From the NCBI RefSeq assembly GCF_963853665.1, contig NZ_OY970459.1, positions 4,526,001 to 4,590,000 on the forward strand: DNA of 64,000 bases, read 5' to 3'. The position numbers and the translations under genes were made by a program. The notes under the pieces are model-generated. The model was given only the letters and a program-made list of their open reading frames with translations, made no database searches and had not been told where the DNA came from. Position 1 is the stretch's first letter, and the number at the start of each line of letters is the position of its first letter. Positions 35,746-48,912 of this stretch are shown piece after piece. This DNA comes from Mycobacterium decipiens. Its GTDB lineage: Bacteria > Actinomycetota > Actinomycetes > Mycobacteriales > Mycobacteriaceae.

Positions 35746-37011
35746 TCAGCTCTTCGGGCGGCCGGAACGGCAACCACGTCTGCGGCCACCGGAACCCGAG
35801 CGGCGTGGATGCGACGGAGCCGCCTTCTTCGGAGCGGGAGCCCGGTAGGGCGCCATATCACCGGCCACCGCATGCACGGCGGCCGAGTCCACAGTGACCT
35901 CCTGCGGAGTGACACGGATACCTGCGCGGTGCATCAGCGCGCGGATGTCTTTACGCTGCTCGGGCAGAACAACGGTCACGACGTCACCCGCGTTCCCAGC
36001 CCGCGCCGTTCGTCCGGACCGGTGCAGGTAAGCCTTGTGCTCGGCGGGTGGATCGATGTGCACCACCAATTCGATTCCGTCGATATGCACACCACGCGCG
36101 GCGATGTCGGTGGCCACCAACACCCGCGCCTCACCCGCACTGAAGGCGGCGAGGTTTCGGTCGCGCGCGGGTTGAGAAAGGTTGCCGTGCAAATCGACTG
36201 CCGGAACACCGGATTCGGTGAGCTGCTTGGCGAGCTTGCGCGCCTGATGTTTGGTGCGCATGAACAGGATTCGGCGGCCAGTACCGGAGGCGAGCCGGTG
36301 TACCAGCTCCTTCTTGGCTTGCACGCCCGAGACGTGGAACACGTGGTGGGTCATCTCGGCCACCGGTGAGTTTGAGCCGTCAACAGAGTGCAGCACCGCG
36401 TTGCGCAGGAATCGCTTGACGAGCTTGTCGACGCCGTCGTCGAGGGTCGCTGAGAACAGCAGCCGCTGGCCGCCGCTCGGCGTGGCCGCCAGGATGCGGG
36501 TGACACCGGGAAGGAAGCCGAGATCGGCCATGTGATCGGCTTCGTCGATCACCGTGATCTCGATCGAGTCGAGGCAGATCAGGCGTTGCTTCATCAAGTC
36601 TTCGAGCCGGCCGGGGCAGGCCACGACGATGTCGACGCCAGACTTGAGCGCCGCCTCCTGCCTGCGTTGCGGTACCCCACCAAAGATCGTGGTCACCCGG
36701 AGGCCGTTGACGGCGGCCAACGGTTCCAGCGTCGCGGTGATCTGGCTGGCCAGCTCTCGGGTGGGGGCAAGAACCAGACCCGACGGTCGGGACGGGCGGC
36801 GCGGATGTCCGGCCAGCCGCCTGACGATAGGAATCGAGAAGGCGAGCGTCTTACCGCTGCCCGTCTTGCCGCGGCCGAGAACGTCTCGGCCAGCGAGTGC
36901 GTCGGGAAGAGTTTGGATTTGGATGGGAAACGGCTGGGTGATCCCGCGGGCGGCGAGCACTTCGATGAGTGGCTCACCCACGTCGAGATCGGCAAATGTG
37001 TTGCCAGTCAT
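35746..37011 (-). CDS. DEAD-box RNA helicase
   Basis: A 421-residue two-RecA-domain helicase. Motifs in order: PFPIQIQTLPDAL (Q motif), GRGKTGSGKT (I), PTRELASQ (Ia), VIDEADHMAD (II), FSATLDDG (III), TDIAARGVHIDGIE (V) and HRSGRTARAG (VI). A short basic tail (PRRSGSGGRRRGCRSGRPKS) should bind RNA. Motif II carries DEAD, so RhlE/DeaD-like. The role is likely ribosome or mRNA remodelling in cold. The 444 bases upstream to the small gene at 37458 hold its promoter and a possible long 5' leader; no other gene is seen there. Confidence 0.9.
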   Translation of the reverse strand: MTGNTFADLDVGEPLIEVLAARGITQPFPIQIQTLPDALAGRDVLGRGKTGSGKTLAFSIPIVRRLAGHPRRPSRPSGLVLAPTRELASQITATLEPLAAVNGLRVTTIFGGVPQRRQEAALKSGVDIVVACPGRLEDLMKQRLICLDSIEITVIDEADHMADLGFLPGVTRILAATPSGGQRLLFSATLDDGVDKLVKRFLRNAVLHSVDGSNSPVAEMTHHVFHVSGVQAKKELVHRLASGTGRRILFMRTKHQARKLAKQLTESGVPAVDLHGNLSQPARDRNLAAFSAGEARVLVATDIAARGVHIDGIELVVHIDPPAEHKAYLHRSGRTARAGNAGDVVTVVLPEQRKDIRALMHRAGIRVTPQEVTVDSAAVHAVAGDMAPYRAPAPKKAAPSHPRRSGSGGRRRGCRSGRPKS

Positions 37012-37457
37012 CACTTTAGATGTCTTTCAGCATGGTTGTGCCAAGCTGGCGGCGAAGCACGCGCAGTCGGTCAGCACACGGTGGCGAGATTGCCGGTGGG
37101 CAAAATCGATCGCCGTGATACGAACTGCGCCGGATTCAGTGCGTCCGCCACTAGATCAAGGCGGGCGCCGGAAGGATCAAGAAACGTTTCACGACGGGTT
37201 GGTCATCGCATGGACCAACATTGCCATGAGCATAGCAGCACCACGACCTTGGACACCCCCGACCCCGCTGACCGGTTGGCGCGAGCGCCCACGCCCACTG
37301 CCTGTAGAGTCGAAGGTGAACCGCGTTCTAGCGGTCATTGCGAATCGTCAACGCATTACGAAAGAGATCGGCGCGATGAAAGAGATCAGCGCGCGATCCG
37401 ATCGTCGTCCGTCAACAGCGCGTGCGGCCGCCCCTTCTTGATTCGTAAGGACACCAC

Positions 37458-37634
37458 ATGGACAACTCGAACCTGTTTTTTTCGCATCCCGACACGCCGG
37501 AATACGTCGCTTCGGGCGAAGCCTCCGGAGAACCAGTCGAATTCCCGACGTTTTCGGACCGGCCCGACGCCGATGCCGCTGTCTCCGCAACGGCGAGGAC
37601 ATCGACGGTGCATGGTGGCCGCATTCAGCCCTAA
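37458..37634 (+). CDS. small hypothetical protein (58 aa)
   Basis: A short acidic open frame, MDNSNLFFSHPDTPEYVASG at the start and VHGGRIQP at the end, with AAGG 8 bases before the ATG. It has no signal, membrane segment or recognised domain. Codon third positions are GC-rich as expected for a real gene. It is divergent from the DEAD-box helicase. Confidence 0.45.
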   Translation: MDNSNLFFSHPDTPEYVASGEASGEPVEFPTFSDRPDADAAVSATARTSTVHGGRIQP

Positions 37635-37704
37635 GTGGCAGGTGAACCGCCGGAGCTGATCGGGGCTTTGCACCGGCCTGTCCGCGGGATCGTCGACATC
37701 GAAT

Positions 37705-38037
37705 TCAGTTGGCCCCCAACCGATGCGCTCCGATGCCAGTTCTCGGACGTCCGGGTGTTTTGGGGTACCTGCGGACTAAGTCGTCTTCCCCGAACGTGCT
37801 CGTGTGCCGCAAGCCCTCGGCGTCGCGGCCGAAGAATGTCCACCGACGCGAAGTGGTCTGCGGCCCGCTGGTCAGCTTGACCGTGTAGCGCACGGCGATG
37901 GGGTCCGCCGTTCCGACGATGTCACCGACCCGGATCTGCGACGGATGGATCTGTGGGTGCGTCGCACCGATTCTGTATGGCCGCGCCCACCCGTCCCTCT
38001 TTGGTGTGCCGCTTTGAACCCAAACCGACAATGGCAA
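37705..38037 (-). CDS. hypothetical protein (about 110 aa)
   Basis: The minus-strand frame contains well-ordered sequence: [45 protein letters not shown] and [10 protein letters not shown]. The C-terminal 75 residues look like a small beta-rich domain. The N-terminus is uncertain and a shorter start is possible. No family is recognised. It overlaps nothing on the other strand that looks coding and lies upstream of the divergent adenylating enzyme. Confidence 0.45.
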   Translation of the reverse strand: MPLSVWVQSGTPKRDGWARPYRIGATHPQIHPSQIRVGDIVGTADPIAVRYTVKLTSGPQTTSRRWTFFGRDAEGLRHTSTFGEDDLVRRYPKTPGRPRTGIGAHRLGAN

Positions 38038-38177
38038 CGGCGGAGCAGGATTCGACGCGCCTGCCCAGGCGTGCGCTCGCTTGGGCTCGACTGACCGGTA
38101 CTGTGACCTGTCACCTCATACGTCCCGAGATGACCGAAGCTGGCCTGACGCCAGCCCTGGATGTTGGGGAGGTGGCG

Positions 38178-39812
38178 GTGAGCAGATTCGTTGAGTCGAT
38201 GCTCAGCAGTGCGGAGTCAAGTACTCATGGCCTGGTGACCGGTGAGCCAGGTGCGCCGGTCCGGTCTAGCTGGGCCGAGGTTCATCAGCGGGCTCGGCGG
38301 GTGGCGGGTGGTTTGGCCGCGTTGGGGGTCGGCCCGGGTGATCGGGTCGGTGTACTAGCCGGTGCCCCGGTCGAAATCGCGCCGACCGCGCAGGGTGTGT
38401 GGTTGCGGGGCGCGTGTTTGACAATGTTGCATCAGCCGACGCCCCGCACCCACCTGGAACTGTGGGCGCAGGACACGTTGGCGGTCATCCGGATGATCGA
38501 GGCCACGGTGGTGATCGTCTCTGATCCGTTCATGGCTGTTGTCGCGGTGTTGGCCGAGCATGACGTCACGGTGGTGACGATCGCCGAGCTGCTGACCGCT
38601 GCGCCGATTGACGCGGTGGGCAGCGGTGAGGACGATCTGGCGTTGTTGCAGTTGACGTCGGGCTCGACGGGTTGCCCCAAAGCGGTGGTGATCACCCACG
38701 CCAATGTGATTTCCAACGCCGAGGCGATGTTCGTCGGCTCCCGCTACGACCTGGATACCGATGTGATCGTGAGTTGGTTGCCGCTGTTTCATGACATGGG
38801 CATGACCGGATTTTTGACGGTGCCGATGCTGTTCGGTGGGGAGTTGGTCAAGATCACCCCGGTCGACTTCTTGACCGATATCTTGTTGTGGCCCAAGTTG
38901 ATCGACAAATATCGGGCCACGATGACTGCGGCGCCCAACTTTGCCTACGCGTTGCTGGCGAAGCGATTACGCCGGCATGCCAAGCCTGGTGAATTTGATT
39001 TGTCGTCGTTGCGATGGGCGTTGTCGGGTTCCGAACAGGTCGAACCGGCCGATGTGGAGGATTTCTGCGAGGCTGGGGCATCGTTCGGGCTGCGTCCCGA
39101 CGCGATCTTACCGGCCTATGGGATGGCCGAAACTACTGTGGCGGTGTCGTTTTCGCAATGCGGCGGCGGGCTAATCGTGGATGAGGTCGACGCCGACATG
39201 CTGGCGGTGCTGCGTCGGGCGGTGCCCGCGACCACCGGCAACACCCGCCGGCTCGCGTCGCTAGGACCATTGCTGAACGGTTTGCAGGCCCGCGTTGTCG
39301 ATGAGGCTGGCGCCGTCGAGCCAATCCGCGGTGTGGGGCTCATCGAGGTACGCGGAGATTCAGTGACATCCGGATATGTCACGACGGGCGGTTTTGTGGC
39401 CGCCCAAGACGACCAGGGCTGGTTAGGCACCGGGGATCTCGGATATCTGACCGAGCACGGCCATGTTGTGGTCTGTGGTCGTGCCAAGGACGTAATTATC
39501 ATGGCCGGACGCAACATCTACCCCACTGATGTAGAACGTGCGGCCGGGCGAGTCGTTGGAGTGCGCGCAGGTTGTGTAGCGGCGGTGCGACTCGACGCCG
39601 GTCATTCCCGGGAATCGTTTGCCGTGGCCGTGGAATCAAACAACATCGACGACCCCGCGCAGGTGCGGCGCATCAAGCACGAGGTTGCCCACGAAGTCGT
39701 TACCGAAGTTGCGGCGCGGCCGCGCAATGTGGTGGTACTGGCCCCGGGCGCGATCCCCAAGACACCGTCGGGCAAGCTGCGCCGCGCTTACGCGCTGTCA
39801 CTGGTCACCTGA
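38178..39812 (+). CDS. fatty-acyl-AMP ligase / acyl-CoA synthetase (FadD family)
   Basis: A 544-residue ANL enzyme. Seen: [21 protein letters not shown] (P-loop), [93 protein letters not shown] and the C-terminal [14 protein letters not shown]. The SWLPLxHDMG and APNFAY blocks are shared with acyl-AMP ligases such as MbtM (FadD33), which load acyl chains on carrier proteins. No polyketide synthase or carrier protein is adjacent. GTG start with GGGAGG upstream. Whether it transfers to CoA or a carrier protein cannot be read. Confidence 0.8.
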   Translation: MSRFVESMLSSAESSTHGLVTGEPGAPVRSSWAEVHQRARRVAGGLAALGVGPGDRVGVLAGAPVEIAPTAQGVWLRGACLTMLHQPTPRTHLELWAQDTLAVIRMIEATVVIVSDPFMAVVAVLAEHDVTVVTIAELLTAAPIDAVGSGEDDLALLQLTSGSTGCPKAVVITHANVISNAEAMFVGSRYDLDTDVIVSWLPLFHDMGMTGFLTVPMLFGGELVKITPVDFLTDILLWPKLIDKYRATMTAAPNFAYALLAKRLRRHAKPGEFDLSSLRWALSGSEQVEPADVEDFCEAGASFGLRPDAILPAYGMAETTVAVSFSQCGGGLIVDEVDADMLAVLRRAVPATTGNTRRLASLGPLLNGLQARVVDEAGAVEPIRGVGLIEVRGDSVTSGYVTTGGFVAAQDDQGWLGTGDLGYLTEHGHVVVCGRAKDVIIMAGRNIYPTDVERAAGRVVGVRAGCVAAVRLDAGHSRESFAVAVESNNIDDPAQVRRIKHEVAHEVVTEVAARPRNVVVLAPGAIPKTPSGKLRRAYALSLVT

Positions 39813-40109
39813 CAAGCACCATCGGGCTGTCGCCGAAGCCGATGCCGGTGGCGTAGCGTTAGATGTGAGCCGTTTCGTTGTCGGCGGCGGTCCATCGTGA
39901 CTCGATCCGGGTGACCCCCACGGGCAATGTGATTCCTCCGTGTGCTCCGCGCTCGCAGGGCAGACGATGCCGACCGTGAGGGAACCACCCGTGGATTATC
40001 AGCACTTGGCTATGGTGCGACACTTAGACGTACCGAGTCCGGCTTTCGCGCGCAGTAGGCGTGCACCCGTGATCATCGGACGTACCCAGCGCCAACGGGG
40101 GCACCTACG
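39813..40109. other. non-coding gap between the acyl-AMP ligase and the DUF5994 gene
   Basis: About 297 bases with no supported gene, repeat or recognised regulatory site. It probably holds the promoter of the DUF5994-like gene. Confidence 0.4.
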
Positions 40110-40559
40110 ATGATTTGTCCGATCGGAACCCGACGCCAAGCCAACCCTATCCGCCTATCGGTGGCTACCGAGCTCGGCCGGGACATCGACGGCGCGTGGT
40201 GGCCGCGTGCGGATCGCATCACCAATGAATTACCGGACCTTGTTGCGGTCCTGACTCCCTTGCTCGGAGACATCACCTCCATCAACGTCAACTGGTCGCC
40301 GCTGCAACGACCACCTGACCTCAACTGGCCGGGGTGGGAACATAAGCGCCAGCACATAATGACCGTTAACGGCACGCGCGCTTGCATCAACCTGCTGATC
40401 GTCTCGTATGCGACCCACAGTGCGCTCGCATTGATGGTGATGCGTTGCGCCGCAAACCTACCCATCGAGACGGCGGACCGCGACAAACCCGCCTTTCTAA
40501 CCGCGGGCTCGATCCTGCGGGTCGCCCAACAACAACGTGAACATGCCTCCGGTTACTAG
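40110..40559 (+). CDS. DUF5994-like hypothetical protein
   Basis: A 149-residue protein with the layout of the actinobacterial DUF5994 family: an early RLSVATELGRDIDGAWWPRAD (the DGAWWPR block), a middle ELPDLVAVLTPLLGDITSINVNW, and a late VNGTRACINLLIVSYATHSALALMVMRCAA. No signal or membrane helix is clear. Function is unknown; genes of this family are usually multicopy in mycobacteria and PE/PPE-rich genomes. It is the last intact gene before the mobile-element remains. Confidence 0.65.
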   Translation: MICPIGTRRQANPIRLSVATELGRDIDGAWWPRADRITNELPDLVAVLTPLLGDITSINVNWSPLQRPPDLNWPGWEHKRQHIMTVNGTRACINLLIVSYATHSALALMVMRCAANLPIETADRDKPAFLTAGSILRVAQQQREHASGY

Positions 40560-40776
40560 TTTCAAACGGCGGCAAACCGCGCCACCGCCTGTCCCGGCCG
40601 GGCCGGCCCTCATAAACCGTGAGGATTCACCAATCCGATTCCCGGTATGCGCGGGTTTGTCCAGGAGGTCGGTGCTATCGACCATGATCGGGTCATAGCG
40701 GTTGATCGCTGCTGCCAACGGCATCACTGCGGACCTCTACCTCATGCCGACCCACTTTTTCCCCTAAGCAGTCGGA

Positions 40777-41300
40777 ATGGTGAACACCACGGGTCTGCGC
40801 CAGCCGATGGGCGCACTGCGGGAACACGGCCAAACGTCAGACCGTCCTGTGACACGCTTGTCCGATCGCGTAAGGCGCTGGAACGCAGGATCCACCGTCG
40901 GAACGCCAAAGAACCGCGCCGCCGTCCGAGCCGTCCCACTCCCCCGAATCGTCATCGATGCCCTGAGGCCACGAGTCGACAATCGCGCGGCCAACGAAGA
41001 AGCGCCTACCTCACTTCACGGCGGCTTCCTGAGATCAAACAACTGGCGCCGGCGCAGGTCGTGCCCAATTGGCACCACTGACGATTCATGACCTCCGTCA
41101 CACCGACGCCAACCCGGCCCGGGCCTCAGGCGCTGACCCTCGCTACGTCCGGAAACAATGGGGCACTCCGCGCCGACAGTCAGCGCGAATAGCTACGGCG
41201 ATCACTACGCCGACGAACTCGACCACGTGGCCACAAATTTCAGGGACCGGACACAGCAAACATCCACTATCTGGCGCCGCCGCGTCCATGCAGGTCAAAG
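40777..41300 (+). pseudogene. decayed excisionase-integrase relic (scar A)
   Basis: Mixed frames recall a fused xis/int remnant. GALREH and LSDRVRRWNA match the intact excisionase at 63380-63613. TPKNRAAVRAVPLPRIVIDALRPRV, GGFLRSNNWRR and LTIHDLRHT (the His-x-x-Arg box) belong to a tyrosine integrase. A frameshift near 41158 leads to MGHSAPTVSANSYGDHYADEL, the C-terminal region with the Tyr motif altered (NSY). Many breaks show it is dead. The same integrase type appears again at 48.35 and 63.6 kb. Confidence 0.7.
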
Positions 41301-41304
41301 ATGG

Positions 41305-41323
41305 TGGCTAGGGGCGGGACCGA
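41305..41323. other. att scar A: degenerate end of tRNA-Phe
   Basis: TGGCTAGGGGCGGGACCGA matches the first 19 bases of the tRNA-Phe 3' end (complement strand) with two changes. It directly follows the integrase relic, and GTCCATGCAGGT lies before it exactly as at scar C. After a deletion, ACAAACCGGACACGGTG is shared with the DNA right of scar C. From about 41391-41460 a decayed copy of the rep gene start follows, ATGCCCAGCAGCGC against ATGTCCAGCATCATG at 48913. Confidence 0.55.
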
Positions 41324-41602
41324 CCGGCGAACGGAGACAAACCGGACACGGTGCTCGCACTCTCCTCCAGGAGCTTGGGTACTGCCGCTTGCGTTGTGAG
41401 CGGCCTCGGGGCTCCGGGAAGCGGGCGTCCCGATGCCCAGCAGCGCATCAAGAGCAACCGACTCGACACCGTCGACGGACGGCTCGAGGAGGATGCCCAT
41501 CACCATCGGACCTCAGTCCATGCAGTCGCCGACCGCGCAGCTGGGACATCCGCCCATTCCACGGGGCGATGCGCCTCTCGACGCGGCGCGCTCAGCACAG
41601 CT

Positions 41603-41808
41603 GGCAGGTCTTCGGACTCACAGGCGCGCACCGAACCCGGTGGCCGTCGCTTCCCAGTCGTGTGACCAGTGGTTATCCATCTATAGACGGCAGTCGGTCT
41701 GGCATACCGCGGCGGGACAATCCCGGACTCCCACCGGGTTCCCTCGCACGGCGCCGCTACTTGTGTGCCGCCCGATGCTGAGACCAGGTTCATCACGGCA
41801 GACCTGCG
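41603..41808 (-). ncRNA. cobalamin riboswitch, orphan
   Basis: Read on the minus strand, the RNA has the core GGGAACCCGGTGGGAGTCCG followed by GGATTGTCCCGC, about 41747-41712, and the B12 box TGAGTCCGAAGACCTGCC at 41620-41603. P1 pairs GCAGGTCT (41807-41800) with AGACCTGC (41611-41604). The order and spacing fit an adenosylcobalamin-type aptamer of about 200 bases. It points away from metH into the scar-A debris; only short broken frames follow (for example GGCPSCAVGDCMD then a stop). The gene it controlled has therefore been lost or truncated. Confidence 0.8.
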
Positions 41809-41963
41809 TGGGCCGTACTTGATCACAAAGGATTCTCTTTCCTGCGGTGATTGCTTCGCCGTAGCCATACGGCTTGGCCCACCCCGGCGGAGATAACCGC
41901 CTGCCGAAGCTCAGACATTTAGCAAGACCAACGAACTGTCGGGTGACGACGTAGACTTTTCTG

Positions 41964-42034
41964 GTCGAGAGGCGTTGCAACGGCTCGCCGGTCCCTGCCG
42001 GTAGCCGCCACGCTCGGCAGAGTCAAGGACGCCT
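41964..42034 (+). ncRNA. S-adenosylhomocysteine (SAH) riboswitch upstream of metH
   Basis: The layout matches the SAH aptamer: GTCGAG (41964-41969) pairs with CTCGGC (42013-42018) as P2, AGGCGT (41970-41975) pairs with ACGCCT (42029-42034) as P1, and the conserved TTGCAACGG joint follows the 5' P1 strand. An inner stem pairs CGGCT (41981-41985) with AGCCG (42003-42007). It ends 8 bases before the metH ribosome site GGAGGG (42043-42048). SAH riboswitches turn on genes that recycle SAH/homocysteine, so metH is the logical target. Confidence 0.75.
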
Positions 42035-42055
42035 TCCGCTACGGAGGGAATGAAC

Positions 42056-45799
<3,744 letters not shown>

Positions 45800-46201
45800 C
45801 GACTCAGCCACACGCCGCCGCTCAGCGTCCCGAGCGATCTTGCAAAGCCCGGCAAGAGCAACGGATTCATTGCGAGTTTGAGCCGGACAGGACGTGACCG
45901 GACAGCGCGGCAAGGCGGTGGCCAGGGACGGGACCGAACCGCCGACCTTCCGCTTTTCAGTTGAACGGAAGGGTCGTTGACCTGCGGTTTTTGGTGGTTT
46001 GTGCGTGCAATGCGGCGCGCTTGGCAGGCTGGCAGCCCATCTTCAGCTGCCGCGAAATCGGGTCGAGCTGGTATCCGGAGCGCGCGCACGGCTCAAGCGT
46101 TTCCGAATCGACCGCTGATCGGCCCGTTACGCGGCCCTGTTGATGGCAAGGCGTATCTGTCGTGTGACCTTGCTGCTACTGCAACGGTTGATGCTCGAGT
46201 C
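45800..46201. other. non-coding stretch after metH with att scar B
   Basis: No supported gene. It contains att scar B (45919-45960) and about 70 bases to its right that resemble the DNA right of scar C (CCTGCGGTTT and AATGCGGCGCGCT are shared). The remainder to the small membrane gene shows nothing recognisable. Confidence 0.5.
45919..45960 (-). other. att scar B: 3' half of tRNA-Phe
   Basis: 42 bases equal to the 3' half of tRNA-Phe on the minus strand (anticodon-loop CTGAAAAG, T arm GGTTCG, acceptor CCTGGCCA) with 2 differences from scar C. The match stops inside the anticodon loop/stem, so this is not a functional tRNA but a crossover scar of a tRNA-targeting integrase. Confidence 0.75.
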
Positions 46202-46456
46202 ATGACAGCGCTCGCGGCCATCTCCGCGCTGGCCATAGCCCTTTGTATCGGCTACCACTTCGGCTGCCGCGCCGGCGCGACCCGGTCAGCCACAAGGAAA
46301 CGAGCGCGGCGGACCGCCTTTGCCGGCATTGCTGGCAGCCTGGTGGTGTGGATGGTTGTCCGCCGCGTCCGTCGAGGCTTGCGCAGTAAGTGGGCGCGAA
46401 TCAACATCATCGGGGCGCGGGTGACGAAAGCTCTTGAGCCACTTGGGTTCATGTAG
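46202..46456 (+). CDS. small membrane protein
   Basis: An 84-residue protein with two hydrophobic segments, ALAAISALAIALCIGYHFG at the N-terminus and FAGIAGSLVVWMVV in the middle, separated by a basic loop (RSATRKRARRT). Positive charges suggest a cytoplasmic loop. Function unknown. It converges with the crotonase gene 58 bases away. The frame is open further upstream through scar B, but the ATG at 46202 gives a compact membrane protein. Confidence 0.5.
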   Translation: MTALAAISALAIALCIGYHFGCRAGATRSATRKRARRTAFAGIAGSLVVWMVVRRVRRGLRSKWARINIIGARVTKALEPLGFM

Positions 46457-46514
46457 TGGACATGAGCGCGACAAGCCCACCGCCCAGCAGTCAGGCTCAG
46501 GCCAGACAAGTGCG

Positions 46515-47288
46515 TTAGCGGCCCTGCCAATTGGGTTTGCGGTTCTCCTGCCGCGCTCGAAAACCCTCGACCACGTCCGCGGTCGCCCCGGCAACCCTGC
46601 GCATGGTTTCCCCGAACCGGACCGACTCGATCCAGCCCATGTCCGCGGTCCGCCACGCCACCTCCTTGGTCGCCCGCTGGGCCAGCGGCGCGGCTTCGGT
46701 AAGGGTTTCCGCCCACGCCCGCGCCTCGGCCTGCAAGTCCTCGGGCTCGACCAGCTTCCACACCAACCCGATCTCCAGGGCCCGCTCGGCGCTGATCGGC
46801 TTCCCGGTCAGCAGTAGTTCCATGGCGTGTGCCCAGCGCACCCGCTGGGGAAGTCGAATGGCCCCAACGATGGTGGGAATGCCGATCAACACCTCGCGGA
46901 ACGAAAACGTCGCCTCGGTGCTGGCGATCACGAAGTCGCAGAACAGCACTCCCGTCAGTCCGTAGCCGACGCAGGGCCCCTGCACCGCGGCAATCGTCGG
47001 TTTGAACAACTCCATCCCGCTTTCGAAGGAGTTGATGGTCGGCTTCTCCCAGAAGGTTCCGCCGAAGGTGCCGACCGCCCCCTCGCCGTCATTGAAGTCG
47101 ACCCCGGCGCAGTAGACGTCACCGTTTGCCGTCAGGATCCCGACCCAAGCGTCCTCCTCGTCGCGGAACCGATCCCAGGCCGCGTTCAGATCTCGCCGAA
47201 GGGCGCCGTTGATGGTGTTCCGTGCCTCAGGTCGATTGAGGGTGATCGTGGCGATGTGATCTTCCAGCTCATAAGTGGCGAGGCTCAT
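46515..47288 (-). CDS. enoyl-CoA hydratase family protein
   Basis: A 257-residue crotonase. Seen: ATITLNRPEARNTINGALR, GDVYCAGVDFNDGEG (first oxyanion loop), VQGPCVGYGLTGVLFCDFVIASTEATFSF (second) and REVLIGIPTIVGAIRLP. The usual catalytic Glu pair (E-x-x-x-G, GxxP) is partly kept: Glu in FREVLIG, while the second is Thr-Ile-Val. So hydratase, isomerase or hydrolase activity is open. ATG at 47288 starts the conserved region; the longer frame is less likely. It has no operon partner and lies between scar B and the katG pseudogene. Confidence 0.82.
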   Translation of the reverse strand: MSLATYELEDHIATITLNRPEARNTINGALRRDLNAAWDRFRDEEDAWVGILTANGDVYCAGVDFNDGEGAVGTFGGTFWEKPTINSFESGMELFKPTIAAVQGPCVGYGLTGVLFCDFVIASTEATFSFREVLIGIPTIVGAIRLPQRVRWAHAMELLLTGKPISAERALEIGLVWKLVEPEDLQAEARAWAETLTEAAPLAQRATKEVAWRTADMGWIESVRFGETMRRVAGATADVVEGFRARQENRKPNWQGR

Positions 47289-47406
47289 GCGTGCACAGTA
47301 ATGCGCACCCGCCGAGGCGCCGGCACCAACGTCAGCGCCGGCAGAAGATGGCACCCCGCGAGCCGATGGCTCGCGGGGTGCCGGTCGCTGATCGATGATC
47401 CGGTTA

Positions 47407-48345
<939 letters not shown>

Positions 48346-48667
48346 CCGACGAGCAAGCGATTACCTCACCAAACCGCGGCTTCCTGCGATCAAACAACTC
48401 GCGCCGCTCACCATCCATGATCTACGCCACACCTACGCCAGCCTGGCCCGCAGATCCGAGGCCGACCTTCGCTACGTCCAGAAGACCATGGGTCACTCCA
48501 CACCGACCGTCACCGCCAACATCTACAGCGATCTCTACGCCGATGAACTCGACCGCGTAGCCACCAACCTCGACCGGCTCCACGACTCCGCCACCAACAA
48601 AGTGAGCAGACAGGAACCGGACACACCACCCATCCATAGAGTGCAGTCATCGTGTCCATGCAGGTAA
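48346..48667 (+). pseudogene. tyrosine integrase C-terminal relic
   Basis: The in-frame part reads PRLPAIKQLAPLTIHDLRHTYASLARRSEADLRYVQKTMGHSTPTVTANIYSDLYADELDRVATNL and ends at TAA 48665-48667. His/Arg (HDLRHT), the GH of MGHS and the Tyr of NIYSDLY are the C-terminal catalytic residues. A deletion is evident upstream, because GGFLRSNNSRR, normally before this block, is in another frame. The N-terminal arm and core domains are missing. It abuts the katG fragment on the left and scar C 7 bases to its right, the usual int-att placement. Confidence 0.8.
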
Positions 48668-48674
48668 AAGAGAG

Positions 48675-48723
48675 TGGCCAGGGGCGGGATCGAACCGCCG
48701 ACCTTCCGCTTTTCAGGCGGACG
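48675..48723 (-). other. att scar C: 3' half of tRNA-Phe, left end of the integrative element
   Basis: 49 bases identical to the remembered mycobacterial tRNA-Phe(GAA) from the acceptor 3' end (TGGCCA on the plus strand) through the T arm to past the anticodon loop (CTTTTCAGGCGGACG). After 48723 the sequence leaves the tRNA, so no 5' half exists here. It lies between the integrase relic and the rep gene, and is the likely left boundary of the element whose integrase starts at 63614. Confidence 0.8.
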
Positions 48724-48912
48724 GAATGGCCGCTGGCCTGCGGTTTAACGTCGTTCATGCGTCAAATGCGGCGCGCTGAGCACGTCTGACGCAGGGCGCC
48801 CGTCCGAGGATCGGACACAAACCGGACACGGTGGCAGCACTCCCGACAGGGAACCCTTCATCGCCCATCACTCAGTGACGCGCGCCTTGGGCTCCCGGGG
48901 AGCAGGTACCCG

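Noticed and set aside
38178..39812. Calling the adenylating enzyme mbtM
   Set aside because: Shared motifs are family-wide, and no mycobactin genes or carrier proteins are nearby.
41267..41506. 79-codon minus-strand frame below the cobalamin riboswitch as the controlled gene
   Set aside because: It is antisense to the rep/att relic and shows no domain; it is probably accidental.
48675..48723. Functional tRNA-Phe gene
   Set aside because: Only the 3' half is present; the D arm and 5' acceptor strand are missing, as they are at 45919 and 41305.
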